A stretch of 64,000 nt of DNA from Phycicoccus jejuensis (GCF_000720925.1 NZ_JOEE01000010.1:1-64000); one strand, 5' to 3'. Positions 12,446 to 22,764 are shown, counted from the first letter of the stretch. The notes: a model not told the origin generated them from the letters alone. Translations and numbers: made by a program.

Positions 12446-14991
12446 GCCCGCTGCACCGCCCCGTGGACGCGCGCCGCCTCGGCCACCGCCGCGTCACGCA
12501 GGGCGGAGACCTCGTCGGTCGTCATCGTGCGCTCGGGGCTGCGGAAGGTCAGCCGGTAGGCCAGCGAGCGCCGGCCCTCCCCGACCTGGTCGCCCTCGTA
12601 CACGTCGAAGAGCCGCACCTCCTCGAGGAGGTCGCCGCCCCCGGCGACGAGCGCCTCGTGGACCTGCGCGGCGGGCACCGACGCGTCGACGACGAGCGCG
12701 ACGTCGCTCTGCGCCATCGGGTACGTCGCGAGCGTCGAGGCCGTGACCGGCCGGTCGGCCGCGACCGTGAGGGCATCGAGGTCCAGCTCGCCGCCGACCG
12801 TGCGGGCGGGCAGCCCGAGGGCCGCGACGACCTTGGGGTGGAGCTCGCCGACGTGGCCGAGCACCGTGCCGTCGGCCAGCGAGACCCGTGCGCACCGGCC
12901 GGGGTGCCAGGGCATCACGGCGTCGGAGGTCACGACGACCTCGACGGCCAGCGCCTCGGCGAGCGCCTGCACGAGCTCGAGGACGTCGACGACCTCGGCC
13001 CGGCGCCCGGCGCCCCACCAGCCGGCGCGGTCGCGGTCGCCCGCGAGGAGCACCGCGAGGTGGCGCGGCTGCGGGGGCACGGCGTCGCGGATGGCCGCGA
13101 GCGTCGCGTCGGACGGGTGGACGCCGACGTCCTCGGTCGGGGCCGCCTGCCGCGGGCCGGTGAGGGCCGTGACGAGCCCGAGCTCGAAGAGCGCGACGTC
13201 CTTGGCGCCCCGGGAGACGTTGCGGCGCAGCGCGTCGACCATCGTCGACACGAGCGAGGTGCGCATCCACGGCTGCTCGTCCGAGAGCGGGTTGGCGATG
13301 CGCACGGTGCGCGCCGACTCGGCGGCGACGTCGAGCCCGAGCGCGACCCAGCGGTCCTCGCCGACGAACGGCGCTCCCCACACCTCGGAGAGGCCCTGCG
13401 CGGCGAGCAGGTCGGCGACGGTGCGCCGCACCCGCTGCGCGTGCGTGAGCCCCGATCCACCCGGTGGCGTCGGCAGGACCGACGGGATGCGGTCGTACCC
13501 GTGGATGCGGGCGACCTCCTCGACGAGGTCCTCGGCGGTCGTGAGGTCGGGGCGCCACGTCGGCGGGAGGACCGTGAGCAGGTCGCCGTCGGCCGCGACC
13601 GTGCAGCCGATCTGCTCGAGGACGCCCACGACGGTCGCGGCGTCGTACTCCACGCCGACGATGCGCGACGGGAAGCCCACCGACATCGGGATGGCCGCCG
13701 GCGGCTCGACCGACCCGGCGTCGGTGACCTCGTTGCCGGCCGTGCCGCCGCCGTACTCGACGAGCAGCTCGACCGCGAGCTGGAGCGCCGCCGGCGCGAG
13801 CTCGGGGTCGACGCCGCGCTCGAAGCGGCGCGAGGCTTCCGACGGCAGCCGGTGCCGGCGGGCGCTGCGCGCGATGGTCACCGGGTCGAAGTGCGCCGCC
13901 TCGAGGAGGACGTCGGTCGTCGAGCCGGACACCTCGGTGCTCGCACCGCCCATGACGCCGGCGAGCCCGATCGGCGTCCCGCCGCCGTCGGTGATGAGCA
14001 GGTCCTCCGGGTCGAGGGCCCGGTCGACGTCGTCGAGCGTCGTCAGCCGCTCCCCCGGCCGGGCGCGGCGCACGACGATCTTCTCGCCGAGGGTCGCCAG
14101 GTCGTAGGCGTGCAGCGGCTGGCCGAGCCCGAGCATCACGTAGTTCGTCACGTCGACGGCGAGCGAGATGGGGCGCATGCCGGCCTCGGTGAGCCGGGTG
14201 CGCATCCACCCCGGCGTCGGCGCCGCGACGTCGAGGCCGCGGACGACCCGCGCCCCGAACCGGTCGCAGCCCGCACGGCCGCGGATGGGCGCGTCGTCGG
14301 CGAGCTCGACGGGGTAGCCGCTCGGGCTCGCCGGCGGGACGCGCCGCGCGAGGTCGGCGACGGGGTCCGAGAACGCCGCGCCGGTGGCGTGGCCGTACTC
14401 GCGGGCCACGCCGCGCACCGAGAAGCAGTACCCGCGGTCGGGCGTCACGTTGACCTCGACGGTCTCGCGGTCCAGCCCGAGCAGGGCGATGGCGTCCGCA
14501 CCGGGCACGCAGCGCTCGAGCATCGCGGGGTCGTCGGCGTAGCGACGGGTCAGGACGATGATGCCGTCGTGGTCCTCGCCGAGCCCGAGCTCGCGCTCGG
14601 AGCAGATCATCCCGGCCGAGACGTGGCCGTAGGTCTTGCGCGCCGAGACCTCGAGCGGACCCTGCGGGGTCGGCAGCACGCCGCCCGGGAGGATGACGAC
14701 GACGAGGTCGCCCGCCTCGAAGTTGTGCGCGCCGCAGACGATGCCCTGGGGCTCGCCGGTGCCGTTGGCCGACCCGACGTCGACCGAGCACCAGTTGATC
14801 GTCTTGCCGTTCTTCTGCGGCTCCTTCTCCAGCGTCAGCACCCGCCCGACGACGAGGGGGCCGGTGACCCCGCCACCGTGCAGCCCCTCCTCCTCGAGCC
14901 CGACGGCGACGAGGGAGGCCGCGATGTCGAGACCCGTGGCCTCCTGCGGCACCGCGACGTACTCGCGCAGCCAGTCGACCGGAACCCGCAT
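12442..14991 (-). CDS. pheT: Phenylalanyl-tRNA synthetase beta subunit
   Basis: Large subunit of the alpha2-beta2 PheRS. The 849-residue product is of full length. It starts MRVPVDWLREYV, has a tRNA-binding (EMAP-like) region at about 40-150 (AGDLVVVILPG, GMICSERELGLGEDHDGI), the B3/B4 editing domain, B5 and a C-terminal ferredoxin-like anticodon-binding domain (YPMAQSDVALVVD, FRSPERTMTTDEV). ATG shares one base with the pheS stop (TGATG). Confidence 0.97.
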   Translation of the reverse strand: MRVPVDWLREYVAVPQEATGLDIAASLVAVGLEEEGLHGGGVTGPLVVGRVLTLEKEPQKNGKTINWCSVDVGSANGTGEPQGIVCGAHNFEAGDLVVVILPGGVLPTPQGPLEVSARKTYGHVSAGMICSERELGLGEDHDGIIVLTRRYADDPAMLERCVPGADAIALLGLDRETVEVNVTPDRGYCFSVRGVAREYGHATGAAFSDPVADLARRVPPASPSGYPVELADDAPIRGRAGCDRFGARVVRGLDVAAPTPGWMRTRLTEAGMRPISLAVDVTNYVMLGLGQPLHAYDLATLGEKIVVRRARPGERLTTLDDVDRALDPEDLLITDGGGTPIGLAGVMGGASTEVSGSTTDVLLEAAHFDPVTIARSARRHRLPSEASRRFERGVDPELAPAALQLAVELLVEYGGGTAGNEVTDAGSVEPPAAIPMSVGFPSRIVGVEYDAATVVGVLEQIGCTVAADGDLLTVLPPTWRPDLTTAEDLVEEVARIHGYDRIPSVLPTPPGGSGLTHAQRVRRTVADLLAAQGLSEVWGAPFVGEDRWVALGLDVAAESARTVRIANPLSDEQPWMRTSLVSTMVDALRRNVSRGAKDVALFELGLVTALTGPRQAAPTEDVGVHPSDATLAAIRDAVPPQPRHLAVLLAGDRDRAGWWGAGRRAEVVDVLELVQALAEALAVEVVVTSDAVMPWHPGRCARVSLADGTVLGHVGELHPKVVAALGLPARTVGGELDLDALTVAADRPVTASTLATYPMAQSDVALVVDASVPAAQVHEALVAGGGDLLEEVRLFDVYEGDQVGEGRRSLAYRLTFRSPERTMTTDEVSALRDAAVAEAARVHGAVQRA

Positions 14992-16085
14992 CAGATCTCC
15001 ATCCCGAACTGCGCGTCGAAGCGCACGTCACCCTCGATCATGTCGCGCATGTCGCTGACCCCCGTGCGGAACATCAGCGCGCGGTCGATACCCATCCCGA
15101 ACGCGAACCCGGTGTAGCGGTCCGGGTCGACCCCGCAGGCCAGCAGCACGTTGCGGTTGACCATCCCGCAGCCACCCCACTCGATCCAGCCGGTGCCCTT
15201 GCACGTGCGGCAGTCGGGGTCCTCGCCGCGGCAGACGAAGCAGCGCAGGTCCATCTCGGCGCTGGGCTCGGTGAACGGGAAGAAGGAGGGGCGCAGGCGC
15301 GTGGTGATGTCCGCGCCGAACAGCTCGGCGGCCAGCCGGTCGAGGGTGCCCTTGAGGTGGGCCATCGTGATGCCCTCGTCGACGGCGAGGCCCTCGACCT
15401 GGTGGAAGGCCGGCATGTGCGTGGCGTCGAGCTCGTCGGTGCGGAAGACCCGGCCGATGGCCGCGACGTAGACCGGCACCCCGCGCTCGAGCAGGGTGCG
15501 CGCCTGCACCGGCGAGGTGTGCGTGCGCAGGATCAGCCCGTCCTGCGGGGGGTCGACGTAGAAGGTGTCCTGCATCTGGCGGGCCGGGTGGTCGGCGTCG
15601 AAGTTGAGGGCGTCGAAGTTGAACCACTCCGCCTCGATCTCCGGGCCCTCGACGACCTCCCAGCCCAGGCCGACGAAGAGGTCGGCGATGCGCTGCGACA
15701 TCAGCTCGATGGGGTGGCGGCGGCCCAGCGGGCGGCGGCCGCCCGGCAGGGTGACGTCGAGCGCCTCCTCGACGAGGATGCGCTCGTCGCGCTCGGCCTC
15801 GAGCTCGGCCTGCCGCGCGGTGAAGGCCTGCCCGACGCGGCCGCGCGCCTGCCCGACGCGCTTGCCGGCCTCGGCCTTGGCGCTCGGCGGCAGGGCGCCG
15901 ATCTCGCGGTTGGCGAGGGCGAGCGGGCTCTTGTCGCCCTGGTGGGCGCCGCGGACGGCCTTGAGCTCCTCGAGGGTCGTCGCGCCGGCGGCGGCGGCGA
16001 GCGCGGCCTCGACGGCGGCGTCGATCGTGGTGGGGTCGAGGGCGGCGACCTCGACGGGGTCGTAGCTGGTGTTGGGTCCGGACAT
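14991..16085 (-). CDS. pheS: Phenylalanyl-tRNA synthetase alpha subunit
   Basis: Catalytic class II synthetase subunit, 364 residues. It has an N-terminal coiled-coil, motif 2 around FHQVEGLAVD and motif 3 GMGIDRALMF, and a four-Cys segment (CFVCRGEDPDCRTC) seen in many actinobacterial PheS. ATG 16085 is first in the operon. A -10 box TAGACT lies at 16123-16128 on the minus strand, giving a leader of about 30 bases. I see no T-box or attenuator in the 211 bases between this gene and the transporter. Confidence 0.97.
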   Translation of the reverse strand: MSGPNTSYDPVEVAALDPTTIDAAVEAALAAAAGATTLEELKAVRGAHQGDKSPLALANREIGALPPSAKAEAGKRVGQARGRVGQAFTARQAELEAERDERILVEEALDVTLPGGRRPLGRRHPIELMSQRIADLFVGLGWEVVEGPEIEAEWFNFDALNFDADHPARQMQDTFYVDPPQDGLILRTHTSPVQARTLLERGVPVYVAAIGRVFRTDELDATHMPAFHQVEGLAVDEGITMAHLKGTLDRLAAELFGADITTRLRPSFFPFTEPSAEMDLRCFVCRGEDPDCRTCKGTGWIEWGGCGMVNRNVLLACGVDPDRYTGFAFGMGIDRALMFRTGVSDMRDMIEGDVRFDAQFGMEI

Positions 16086-16296
16086 CTGTCTGCTTCCACG
16101 TCGGTCGGGGTCGGCGGCACCGAGTCTAGGGAGCGGCGCGCCGGTGGCTGGACGGGGTCGTGCCCCCGGGCGCGGGAGCCGGTCGCAGGGACCGGCTGCG
16201 GGGTGCGGCGCTCAGGACGCGCGCGACAGCGGGCCCGAGGGCCTGATAAATCGCTGCGGAGCGGTGGTCACGCGCCCACCCTAGCCGCAGGGGCGC

Positions 16297-17517
16297 TCAG
16301 TGCGCCGAGCGCTCCGCCGCGGGCGCGGGCACGGGCGCGGCGCCCGAGGGGCGCGCGGGCCAGGCCGAGACGACCACGACGACGAGCAGCCCCACCGCCG
16401 CGACGGCGAGGAAGGCGCTCGGGGCGCCGTAGTGGTCCGCCGCGAAGCCGGCGAGCGGGGCGCCGACGGCGCCGCCCCCGGTGAGGGCCGAGCCGTGCCA
16501 GCCCATCGCCTCGCCGCGCACCCGCACCGGGACCGCCCGGACCGCCTCGTCGACGGTCGCGGTGATGGTCGGCGCGCAGAGCAGGCCGGCGACGAGGGCG
16601 AGGACGCCGAGCTGCAGCGGCGTCTGCGCGAGGGCCATCGGGGCCGTGACGACGACGAGCGTGAGCAGCAGCCACCGCGAGGGCACCTCGCGCGAGAGCG
16701 CCCCGTAGACGAGGCCGCCGACGAGCGACCCCAGGCCCCAGAGCACGATGACGAGCCCGAGCGCCGAGACCTCGCCGAGCTCCCGGACGGCGGCGACGAA
16801 GCCGAGGTCGGAGCCGGAGAGGACGACGGCGGTCGCGAGGACGCTGAGCAGCACCGGCAGGAACGGCCCGAAGAGCCAGGTCCGGCGGCGCACGCTGGTG
16901 TCGTGGCTCTCGCGCTCGGCCTCGCCGCGCAGGGGCGGGTCGACGAGCCACAGGACCGCCCCGGCGAGCACGCCGAGCACCTGGACCCAGAAGAGCACCC
17001 ACGTGCTGCCGTACTGCGTGACCGCCCACACCCCGACGGCGGGAGCGGTCATGAAGACGAGCTCGAGGGCGGCGGAGTCCAGCGAGATGGCCGTGCGCCG
17101 GTCCTGCTCGGGCACGACGGCGATGACCGCCTGCCGGATGATCGAGGTGACCGGGACGAGGAAGAGCCCACCGATCGTCGCGAGCACGAGCAGGACCCAG
17201 TAGCCGACGAAGGGCGCCGCCAGCCAGCACGCGCCGGAGACGAGGACCGAGGGGCCGACGAGCGCCCGCAGACCGCGGCGGTCGAGCAGCTTCCCGCGCC
17301 AGGGGCTGCCGAGGGCGATGGCGACGGTCACCAGACCACCGACGAGCCCGGCCTGCGTGTAGCTGCGACCGAGGGTCGTGACGACGTGGACGGTCAGCAG
17401 GACCGGGGTCGCGAACAGGGCCAGGCGCGAGAAGACGCCGAGGAGCAGGGTGCGCCGCAGCGACGGTCTGGAGAGGACGCGCCGGTAGGGCGCCAGGGTC
17501 ACCGTCGTCACCCGCAC
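16297..17517 (-). CDS. MFS transporter (paralogue 1)
   Basis: Twelve-helix major facilitator, 406 residues, probably an exporter of unknown substrate in the cytoplasmic membrane. The conserved loop after helix 2 is [37 protein letters not shown] and [16 protein letters not shown] are shared almost word for word with the transporter at 23538-24764, so these are paralogues. The GTG start at 17517 gives [16 protein letters not shown]. It is transcribed away from the divergent catalase gene. Confidence 0.88.
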   Translation of the reverse strand: MRVTTVTLAPYRRVLSRPSLRRTLLLGVFSRLALFATPVLLTVHVVTTLGRSYTQAGLVGGLVTVAIALGSPWRGKLLDRRGLRALVGPSVLVSGACWLAAPFVGYWVLLVLATIGGLFLVPVTSIIRQAVIAVVPEQDRRTAISLDSAALELVFMTAPAVGVWAVTQYGSTWVLFWVQVLGVLAGAVLWLVDPPLRGEAERESHDTSVRRRTWLFGPFLPVLLSVLATAVVLSGSDLGFVAAVRELGEVSALGLVIVLWGLGSLVGGLVYGALSREVPSRWLLLTLVVVTAPMALAQTPLQLGVLALVAGLLCAPTITATVDEAVRAVPVRVRGEAMGWHGSALTGGGAVGAPLAGFAADHYGAPSAFLAVAAVGLLVVVVVSAWPARPSGAAPVPAPAAERSAH

Positions 17518-17655
17518 ACTCTGTCACCGCCGCGGCCCGCTCGCCATCCGGGGAACTGCCCGGACCGGCCCCGAGATGCCCTGTCGCTCACGGCCGTCGC
17601 AGCAGGTCGGCGGGGTGATGATGGCGATGGAGGATCCGACCTCGAGAGGAACCCG

Positions 17656-19221
17656 ATGACGAACGACCCGTACGAGAACCCCGACCAGCTCGGCACGCCC
17701 ACCGGCTCCACCATGTCGAACGGCGCGCCCACCGAGAGCGACGAGCACAGCCTCAGCCTGTCCCCCAACGGGCCGCTGATGCTGCACGACGTGCACCTGC
17801 TCGACACGCTCGCGCACTTCAACCGCGAGAACATCCCCGAGCGCAAGCCGCACGCCAAGGGCTCCGGCGCGTTCGGCACCTTCACCGTCACCCACGACAT
17901 CACGAAGTACACGAAGGCCGCGGTCTTCCGCCCGGGGGCGACCTCTCGCACGCTCGCCCGGTTCTCGACCGTCGCGGGTGAGCTCGGCTCCCCCGACACC
18001 TGGCGCGACGTGCGCGGGTTCTCGGTGCGCTTCTACACCGAGGAGGGCAACTGGGACCTCGTCGGCAACAACACCCCGGTCTTCTTCCTGCGCGACCCCA
18101 TGAAGTTCCCCCACTTCATCCGCAGCCAGAAGCGCCTGGCCGACTCCGGCCTGCGCGACGGCACGATGCAGTGGGACTTCTGGACCAACTCCCCCGAGTC
18201 GGCCCACCAGGTCACCTACCTCATGGGCGACCGCGGGCTGCCCCGCTCGTGGCGGTTCATGAACGGCTACGGCTCGCACACCTACCTCATGAGCAACGAG
18301 GCCGGCGAGAAGCACTGGGTGAAGTTCCACTTCCACACCCAGCAGGGGGTCGAGAACCTCACGAACGAGGAGGCCGAACGGATCTCCGGGGCGGACTCCG
18401 ACTACCACCGCCGCGACCTGTTCGAGGCGATCGACCGCGGCGACAACCCCCGGTGGACGATGTTCATCCAGGCGATGCCGTACGCGGACGCGAAGGACTA
18501 CCGCTACAACCCGTTCGACCTGACCAAGGTCTGGCCGCACTCGGACTACCCGCTCATCGAGGTGGGCACCTTCGAGCTGAGCGAGAACCCGGTCAACCAC
18601 TTCGCGCAGATCGAGCAGGCCGCGTTCGCGCCGAGCAACATCGTCCCGGGCATCGGCTTCTCGCCCGACAAGATGCTCCTCGCGCGGGTCTTCTCGTACG
18701 CCGACGCGCACCGGGCCCGGGTGGGCACCAACGCCCACCAGCTCCCGGTCAACCGGCCCCTGCCGGAGGTCGAGGAGAAGGCCAACCACCTCGTCTTCGA
18801 CGGCGCGATGACCTACGAGGTCAAGGGCGGCCCCACGTACATCCCGAACAGCATGGGGCGCGGGCACTCCACGTTCCAGGGGCCGGTCGCCGAGGGCTGG
18901 GAGGCCGACGGCGAGATGGTCCGGCAGGCGTACGTCCTCCACGCCGAGGACGACGACTGGACCCAGGCCGGGATGCTCGTGCGCGACGTCTTCGACGACG
19001 ACCAGCGCAACCGCTTCGTCGACACCGTCGCCGGCGCGCTCGGCGGCGTCCGGGAGGACGTGCTCGAGCGGGCGTTCGCCTACTGGAAGAACGTCGACGC
19101 CGAGACCGGCAAGCGCATCGAGGAGAAGGTGCGATCCGGCGAGGGCGACCCCATCCCGGGCGCCCCGGACGAGGACAAGGCGGTCGTCGAGCGACCGCTG
19201 CACGAGAGCGCGGCCCGCTGA
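17656..19221 (+). CDS. katA: Haem catalase
   Basis: Monofunctional catalase, hydrogen peroxide to water and oxygen. The 521-residue product has the catalytic His (His66 in [16 protein letters not shown]), the catalytic Asn in [12 protein letters not shown] and the proximal haem-ligand Tyr in [10 protein letters not shown]. Length fits a small-subunit catalase. ATG 17656 follows GAGAGGAA. It is the only rightward gene between 3031 and 42287. It interrupts the pheS / kinase / rRNA methylase order known from other actinobacteria, so local insertion is likely. No OxyR or FurA gene is adjacent. Confidence 0.95.
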   Translation: MTNDPYENPDQLGTPTGSTMSNGAPTESDEHSLSLSPNGPLMLHDVHLLDTLAHFNRENIPERKPHAKGSGAFGTFTVTHDITKYTKAAVFRPGATSRTLARFSTVAGELGSPDTWRDVRGFSVRFYTEEGNWDLVGNNTPVFFLRDPMKFPHFIRSQKRLADSGLRDGTMQWDFWTNSPESAHQVTYLMGDRGLPRSWRFMNGYGSHTYLMSNEAGEKHWVKFHFHTQQGVENLTNEEAERISGADSDYHRRDLFEAIDRGDNPRWTMFIQAMPYADAKDYRYNPFDLTKVWPHSDYPLIEVGTFELSENPVNHFAQIEQAAFAPSNIVPGIGFSPDKMLLARVFSYADAHRARVGTNAHQLPVNRPLPEVEEKANHLVFDGAMTYEVKGGPTYIPNSMGRGHSTFQGPVAEGWEADGEMVRQAYVLHAEDDDWTQAGMLVRDVFDDDQRNRFVDTVAGALGGVREDVLERAFAYWKNVDAETGKRIEEKVRSGEGDPIPGAPDEDKAVVERPLHESAAR

Positions 19222-19225
19222 CCCG

Positions 19226-20293
19226 CTAGCCGACGTCGGGGAACGTGGCCCGGAGGCGTGCACCGCCTCCGGGCGCGTCCTCGACGACGACCTCACCACC
19301 GTGGGCCTCGACGAGCCCGCGCACGAGGTAGAGCCCGAGGCCGGTGCCGTGCTTGGCGCCCGCCTGCCAGAACCGGGAGAACACGAGCTCGCGGTGCTGC
19401 GGCGCGATGCCGTCACCGTCGTCGCTCACCGTGACGTCGACCGCGGCCGGCCCGTCCCAGTGCGAGCGCTCGGCGGACAGCCGCACGGTCCCCTTGCCGT
19501 GGCGCAGCGCGTTGTCGACGAGGTTGGTCATCACCTGCTCGAGGCGGTCCGGGTCGGCCCACACCACGTCGAGCCCCTCCTCGACCTCGACCTGGAGCTG
19601 CTCGCGGTCCATCCCGGCGGCCACCCGACGCTCGACCTGGCCCTCGAACCGGGTGCGCAGGTCGAGGGGCTGCGGGTGGACGGTGAGCCGGCCGGTGCCG
19701 ATCCGCGAGGTGTCGAGCAGCTCGGTGATCAGGCGCGTCACGCGGTCGGCGTCGGCCTCGATCGTCTCGAGCATGAGGCGCTTCTGGTCGTCGGTGAACC
19801 GGTCCCAGTTGCGCAGCAGCGTGCTCGAGAAGCCCTTGACCCCGGTCAGCGGCGAGCGCAGCTCGTGGGCGACGGAGGTGAGGAGCGCGGCGGACTCCTT
19901 CTCGGCGCGGCGCCGGCCCTCGGCGTCGCGGATGCCGATGACGACCGAGCGGACCGGGCCGCAGCGCCACTCGCGGACGTACTTCGCCGTGACGAGGAGC
20001 TCGCGGCCGCTCGGCAGCACGAGGAGCCGCTCGCGGTGCCCGGTGCGGGTCTCGAGGCCCTCCCAGGGCGAGGACAGCTCCCACCAGGAGTCGCCCCCGA
20101 GGTCCTGCAGGGGCAGCGCCTCGACGACGTCGCGGCCGACGACGTCGGCGGCGCGCAGGCCGGTGATGCGCTCGGCCCGGCTGTTCATGAAGCGCACGAT
20201 CCGCTTCGGGCCGACGGCGGCGACGAGCCCGTCGGGGATGAACTCCAGCCCGTTGGCGGCCAGGTCGTCGGGGACCATGAACCGCTCCGTCAT
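19226..20293 (-). CDS. PAS-domain sensor histidine kinase (orphan)
   Basis: Soluble sensor kinase, 355 residues, with no membrane segment. It has a PAS domain (about 15-120: NSRAERITGLRAADVVGRD), a HisKA dimerisation helix with phospho-acceptor His143 in SVAHELRSPLTGVKGFSS, and an HATPase domain with NLVDNALRHG, SDDGDGIAP and GTGLGLYLVRGLVEAHGG. No response regulator is adjacent. ATG 20293 has TAGCGT 7 bases upstream, suggesting a leaderless message. A kinase in this place, next to the rRNA methylase and rplT, is also known in Streptomyces. Confidence 0.9.
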   Translation of the reverse strand: MTERFMVPDDLAANGLEFIPDGLVAAVGPKRIVRFMNSRAERITGLRAADVVGRDVVEALPLQDLGGDSWWELSSPWEGLETRTGHRERLLVLPSGRELLVTAKYVREWRCGPVRSVVIGIRDAEGRRRAEKESAALLTSVAHELRSPLTGVKGFSSTLLRNWDRFTDDQKRLMLETIEADADRVTRLITELLDTSRIGTGRLTVHPQPLDLRTRFEGQVERRVAAGMDREQLQVEVEEGLDVVWADPDRLEQVMTNLVDNALRHGKGTVRLSAERSHWDGPAAVDVTVSDDGDGIAPQHRELVFSRFWQAGAKHGTGLGLYLVRGLVEAHGGEVVVEDAPGGGARLRATFPDVG

Positions 20294-20303
20294 GGGTCGC
20301 ACG

Positions 20304-21113
20304 CTACCTCCCGGACCCGCCGGACCGCAGCACACCCGCCGAGGCGTAGAGGCAGATCGTCGCCGCCATCGCGAGGTTGAGCGACTCGGCCCGACCGTGG
20401 ATCGGGACGCTGACGACCTCGTCGCAGAGGGTGCGGGTCTCCTCCGGCAGCCCCCACGCCTCGTTGCCCATGACCCAGCAGTGCGGGCCGGTGAGGTCGG
20501 CGTCGGGCAGCGCGGTGCGGCCCGTGCCGTCGGCCGCGAGGGTCCGCACGCCCCGCTCCCGCAGGGCCGCGAGGGCCCCCTCCACCTCGAGCCCGGTGAC
20601 GACGGGCAGGTGGAAGAGGGAGCCGGCCGTGGAGCGGACGACCTTCGGCGAGAGGATGTCGACCGAGGAGTCGCTGACGAGGACGGCGTCGGCGCCCGCC
20701 GCGTCGGCGCCGCGGATCACCGTGCCGGCGTTGCCCGGGTCGCGGACGTTGGTCAGCAGGACGAGCAGGCGGGGGCCGGCGTCGAGGACCGCGCCGAGGG
20801 TGAGCGGCTCGTCGTCGACGACCGCGAGCACGCCCTGCGGCGCCTCGGACTCGGCCATCCCGGCGAGGACCTCGGCGCTCACCTCGTGCAGCCACAGCTG
20901 CGCGGCCCGGGCCGGCGCGACGATGTCGTCGGCGTACCTGGCCGCGGCCTCGGGGGTGAGGTAGAGGTCGCGGACCCGGCCGGCGGCGTACCGGACGGCC
21001 TCGCGCACGCCCTGTGGTCCTTCGACGCAGAAGCGGCCGGTGCGCTGTCGCACCGACCGCTTCTGCAACGAGCGGACCGCCTTGACCCGGTCGGACCGGG
21101 GGTTGGTCAGCAC
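20304..21113 (-). CDS. TrmH/SpoU-family rRNA 2'-O-methyltransferase
   Basis: SAM-dependent RNA ribose methyltransferase, 269 residues. A substrate-binding N-terminal domain (RFCVEGPQGVREAV) precedes a knotted SPOUT domain with motif 1 NVRDPGNAGTVIRGADAAG, motif 2 WVMGNEAWGLPEE and motif 3 VSVPIHGRAESLNLAMA. The GTG start at 21113 follows the rplT stop by 11 bases, so it is probably in the infC-rpmI-rplT operon. The methylated position is not predictable from sequence. Confidence 0.93.
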   Translation of the reverse strand: MLTNPRSDRVKAVRSLQKRSVRQRTGRFCVEGPQGVREAVRYAAGRVRDLYLTPEAAARYADDIVAPARAAQLWLHEVSAEVLAGMAESEAPQGVLAVVDDEPLTLGAVLDAGPRLLVLLTNVRDPGNAGTVIRGADAAGADAVLVSDSSVDILSPKVVRSTAGSLFHLPVVTGLEVEGALAALRERGVRTLAADGTGRTALPDADLTGPHCWVMGNEAWGLPEETRTLCDEVVSVPIHGRAESLNLAMAATICLYASAGVLRSGGSGR

Positions 21114-21124
21114 TCGGGGGTCGC

Positions 21125-21508
21125 TCAGGCGGAGGCCTTGGCGGGCTCGCGGGCCGGCTGGTTGGCCTTCGAGAGCTCGACGAGCGCGGCGAACGCGGCC
21201 TCGTCGTTGACCGCGAGCTCGGCGAGCATGCGGCGGTCGACCTCGACCTCGGCGGCCTTGAGGCCCTGGATGAAGCGGTTGTAGGTCATGCCGTTGGCGC
21301 GGGCCGCGGCGTTGATCCGCTGGATCCAGAGGCGACGGAAGTCACCCTTGCGGGCCCGGCGGTCGCGGTAGGCGTAGCCGAGGCTGTGCTGGACCTGCTC
21401 CTTGGCCTTGCGGTACAGGCGCGAGCGCTGCCCGCGGTAGCCGCTGGCCCGCTCGAGGACGACCCGGCGCTTCTTCTGGGCGTTGACCGCCCGCTTCACG
21501 CGTGCCAC
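21125..21508 (-). CDS. rplT: 50S ribosomal protein L20
   Basis: Large-subunit protein that binds 23S rRNA early in assembly. The 127-residue product is basic at the N-terminus ([38 protein letters not shown], given here only to show the signature start) and has [27 protein letters not shown]. It is 47 bases downstream of rpmI, in the standard infC-rpmI-rplT order. Confidence 0.98.
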   Translation of the reverse strand: MARVKRAVNAQKKRRVVLERASGYRGQRSRLYRKAKEQVQHSLGYAYRDRRARKGDFRRLWIQRINAAARANGMTYNRFIQGLKAAEVEVDRRMLAELAVNDEAAFAALVELSKANQPAREPAKASA

Positions 21509-21555
21509 GTGAGTTCTCCTTGCTCTGCTTCGTCAGTAGGTGGGGGTGGGTCGGC

Positions 21556-21750
21556 TCACTTGCCGAGGAGCTTCTTGATCTTCGGGGCGTCGGCCGGCGA
21601 GACGAGGACGTCCTTGGAGAGGCGACGGGCCTTCTGCGGCGTCTTCTCGTGGAACTTGTGCACGTGGCCGGCCTGCTCGCGCATGACCTTGCCCGAGCCG
21701 GTGATCCGGAAGCGCTTCTTCGTGCCGCTGTGGGTCTTGTTCTTCGGCAT
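21556..21750 (-). CDS. rpmI: 50S ribosomal protein L35
   Basis: Small basic ribosomal protein of 64 residues: MPKNKTHSGTKKRFRITGSGK, HKFHEKTPQKARRL. The lysine- and arginine-rich sequence and its position between infC and rplT are diagnostic. A GGAGA ribosome-binding site precedes the ATG. Confidence 0.98.
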   Translation of the reverse strand: MPKNKTHSGTKKRFRITGSGKVMREQAGHVHKFHEKTPQKARRLSKDVLVSPADAPKIKKLLGK

Positions 21751-21810
21751 GGTGCCGATCTCTCCTTGCGTCGGTGGTGCGTCGGGGGTGTGTCTGTCGG
21801 GGGGCGGGCG

Positions 21811-22488
21811 TCAGCCCGCGGTGGTGGTCTCGTCGGCCGTCGCGGCCGGCTCGGCCGCGGTGTCCTCGGAGACGGTCGCCTCGTCGCTCGTCGTGGTCTC
21901 GTCGAGCGGCTCGTCGGCGGCGGCGTGACCGGCCTTGGCCTCGTCGCGCTTCTTGCGCTGCTCGGCCATCGCCTGCGCCTTCTTCTTCGTCGGCGCGAGG
22001 ACCATGACCATGTTGCGGCCGTCCTGCTTCGGCTGGGACTCGACGATGCCGAGCTCCGCGACGTCCTGCGCGAGGCGCTGGAGGAGGCGGAAGCCGAGCT
22101 CGGGGCGCGACTGCTCGCGACCGCGGAACATGATCGTCACCTTGACCTTGTCGCCGCCCCCGAGGAACCGGACGACGTGGCCCTTCTTGGTGCCGTAGTC
22201 GTGCGGGTCGATCTTCGGGCGGAGCTTGATCTCCTTGATGACCGTGTTGACCTGGTTCTTGCGTGCCTCACGGGCCTTCATGGCGGCTTCGTACTTGTAC
22301 TTGCCGAAGTCCATGAGCTTGGCGACCGGGGGCTTGGCCATCGGCGCGACCTCGACGAGGTCGAGGTCCGCCTCCGCCGCGAGACGGAGCGCGTCCTCGA
22401 CGCGGACGATGCCGACCTGCTCGCCGTTGGGGCCGACCAACCGCACCTCGGGAACCCGGATGCGGTCGTTGATGCGTGGCTCGCTGAT
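21811..22488 (-). CDS. infC: Translation initiation factor IF-3
   Basis: Binds the 30S subunit and checks start codons. N-terminal domain [25 protein letters not shown], linker, C-terminal domain [31 protein letters not shown]. An acidic tail (about 45 residues, rich in Glu, Thr and Ala) extends beyond the usual core. The start is set at an ATC (22486-22488): a strong GAAGGAG (22495-22501) lies 6 bases upstream and translation would begin at the family's usual SEPRIN. A GTG at 22506 is in frame but has only weak SD. IF-3 genes often use rare AUU/AUC starts for autoregulation. Gene identity is certain; the start is inference. Confidence 0.93.
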   Translation of the reverse strand: MSEPRINDRIRVPEVRLVGPNGEQVGIVRVEDALRLAAEADLDLVEVAPMAKPPVAKLMDFGKYKYEAAMKAREARKNQVNTVIKEIKLRPKIDPHDYGTKKGHVVRFLGGGDKVKVTIMFRGREQSRPELGFRLLQRLAQDVAELGIVESQPKQDGRNMVMVLAPTKKKAQAMAEQRKKRDEAKAGHAAADEPLDETTTSDEATVSEDTAAEPAATADETTTAG

Positions 22489-22538
22489 GTGCTTCTCCTT
22501 CGTCACGTCCTGCGAATCGGTGCCCGCCGGCACGAGAA

Positions 22539-22567
22539 AGGCTCCTCGCGCCGGGTGCGAGGAGCCT
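22539..22567 (-). terminator. Hairpin attenuator in the infC leader
   Basis: On the minus strand an 11-bp stem AGGCTCCTCGC / GCGAGGAGCCT with a 7-base loop is followed by TTTC. It lies about 50 bases before the infC start. It resembles an intrinsic terminator inside the leader of the infC-rpmI-rplT operon, where premature termination control is common. Confidence 0.6.
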
Positions 22568-22764
22568 GTCGTTTCCGACCGGCCCACCACGGGATGCCGC
22601 GGCACACCCTCTGCGGGTGCGCACGACGTCTCGTCGCGGACCGGGAACCCGGCGACCCTGGGGTCGACGCGGGTGGAAGCGGGGCTTCTCTTGCACACCG
22701 CCCCGTGACGAGGCGGTCGGTCAGCGGTCAAGGCTACCAGCAGCGGCCCTCGGGCCGAAATCGC

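Noticed and set aside
12463..15117. Very long ORF antisense to pheT (and similar ones antisense to argH, glnE, nrdA)
   Set aside because: These are GC-rich shadow frames; they have no recognisable domain, whereas the opposite strand has a full-length conserved protein.
16086..16296. T-box or attenuator leader for pheS
   Set aside because: No AGGGTGGTACCGCG-like T-box sequence and no terminator hairpin with U-run was found; only a TAGACT -10 box near 16123.
22726..22731. TTGACC as infC promoter -35
   Set aside because: No acceptable -10 hexamer follows at 16-19 bases.
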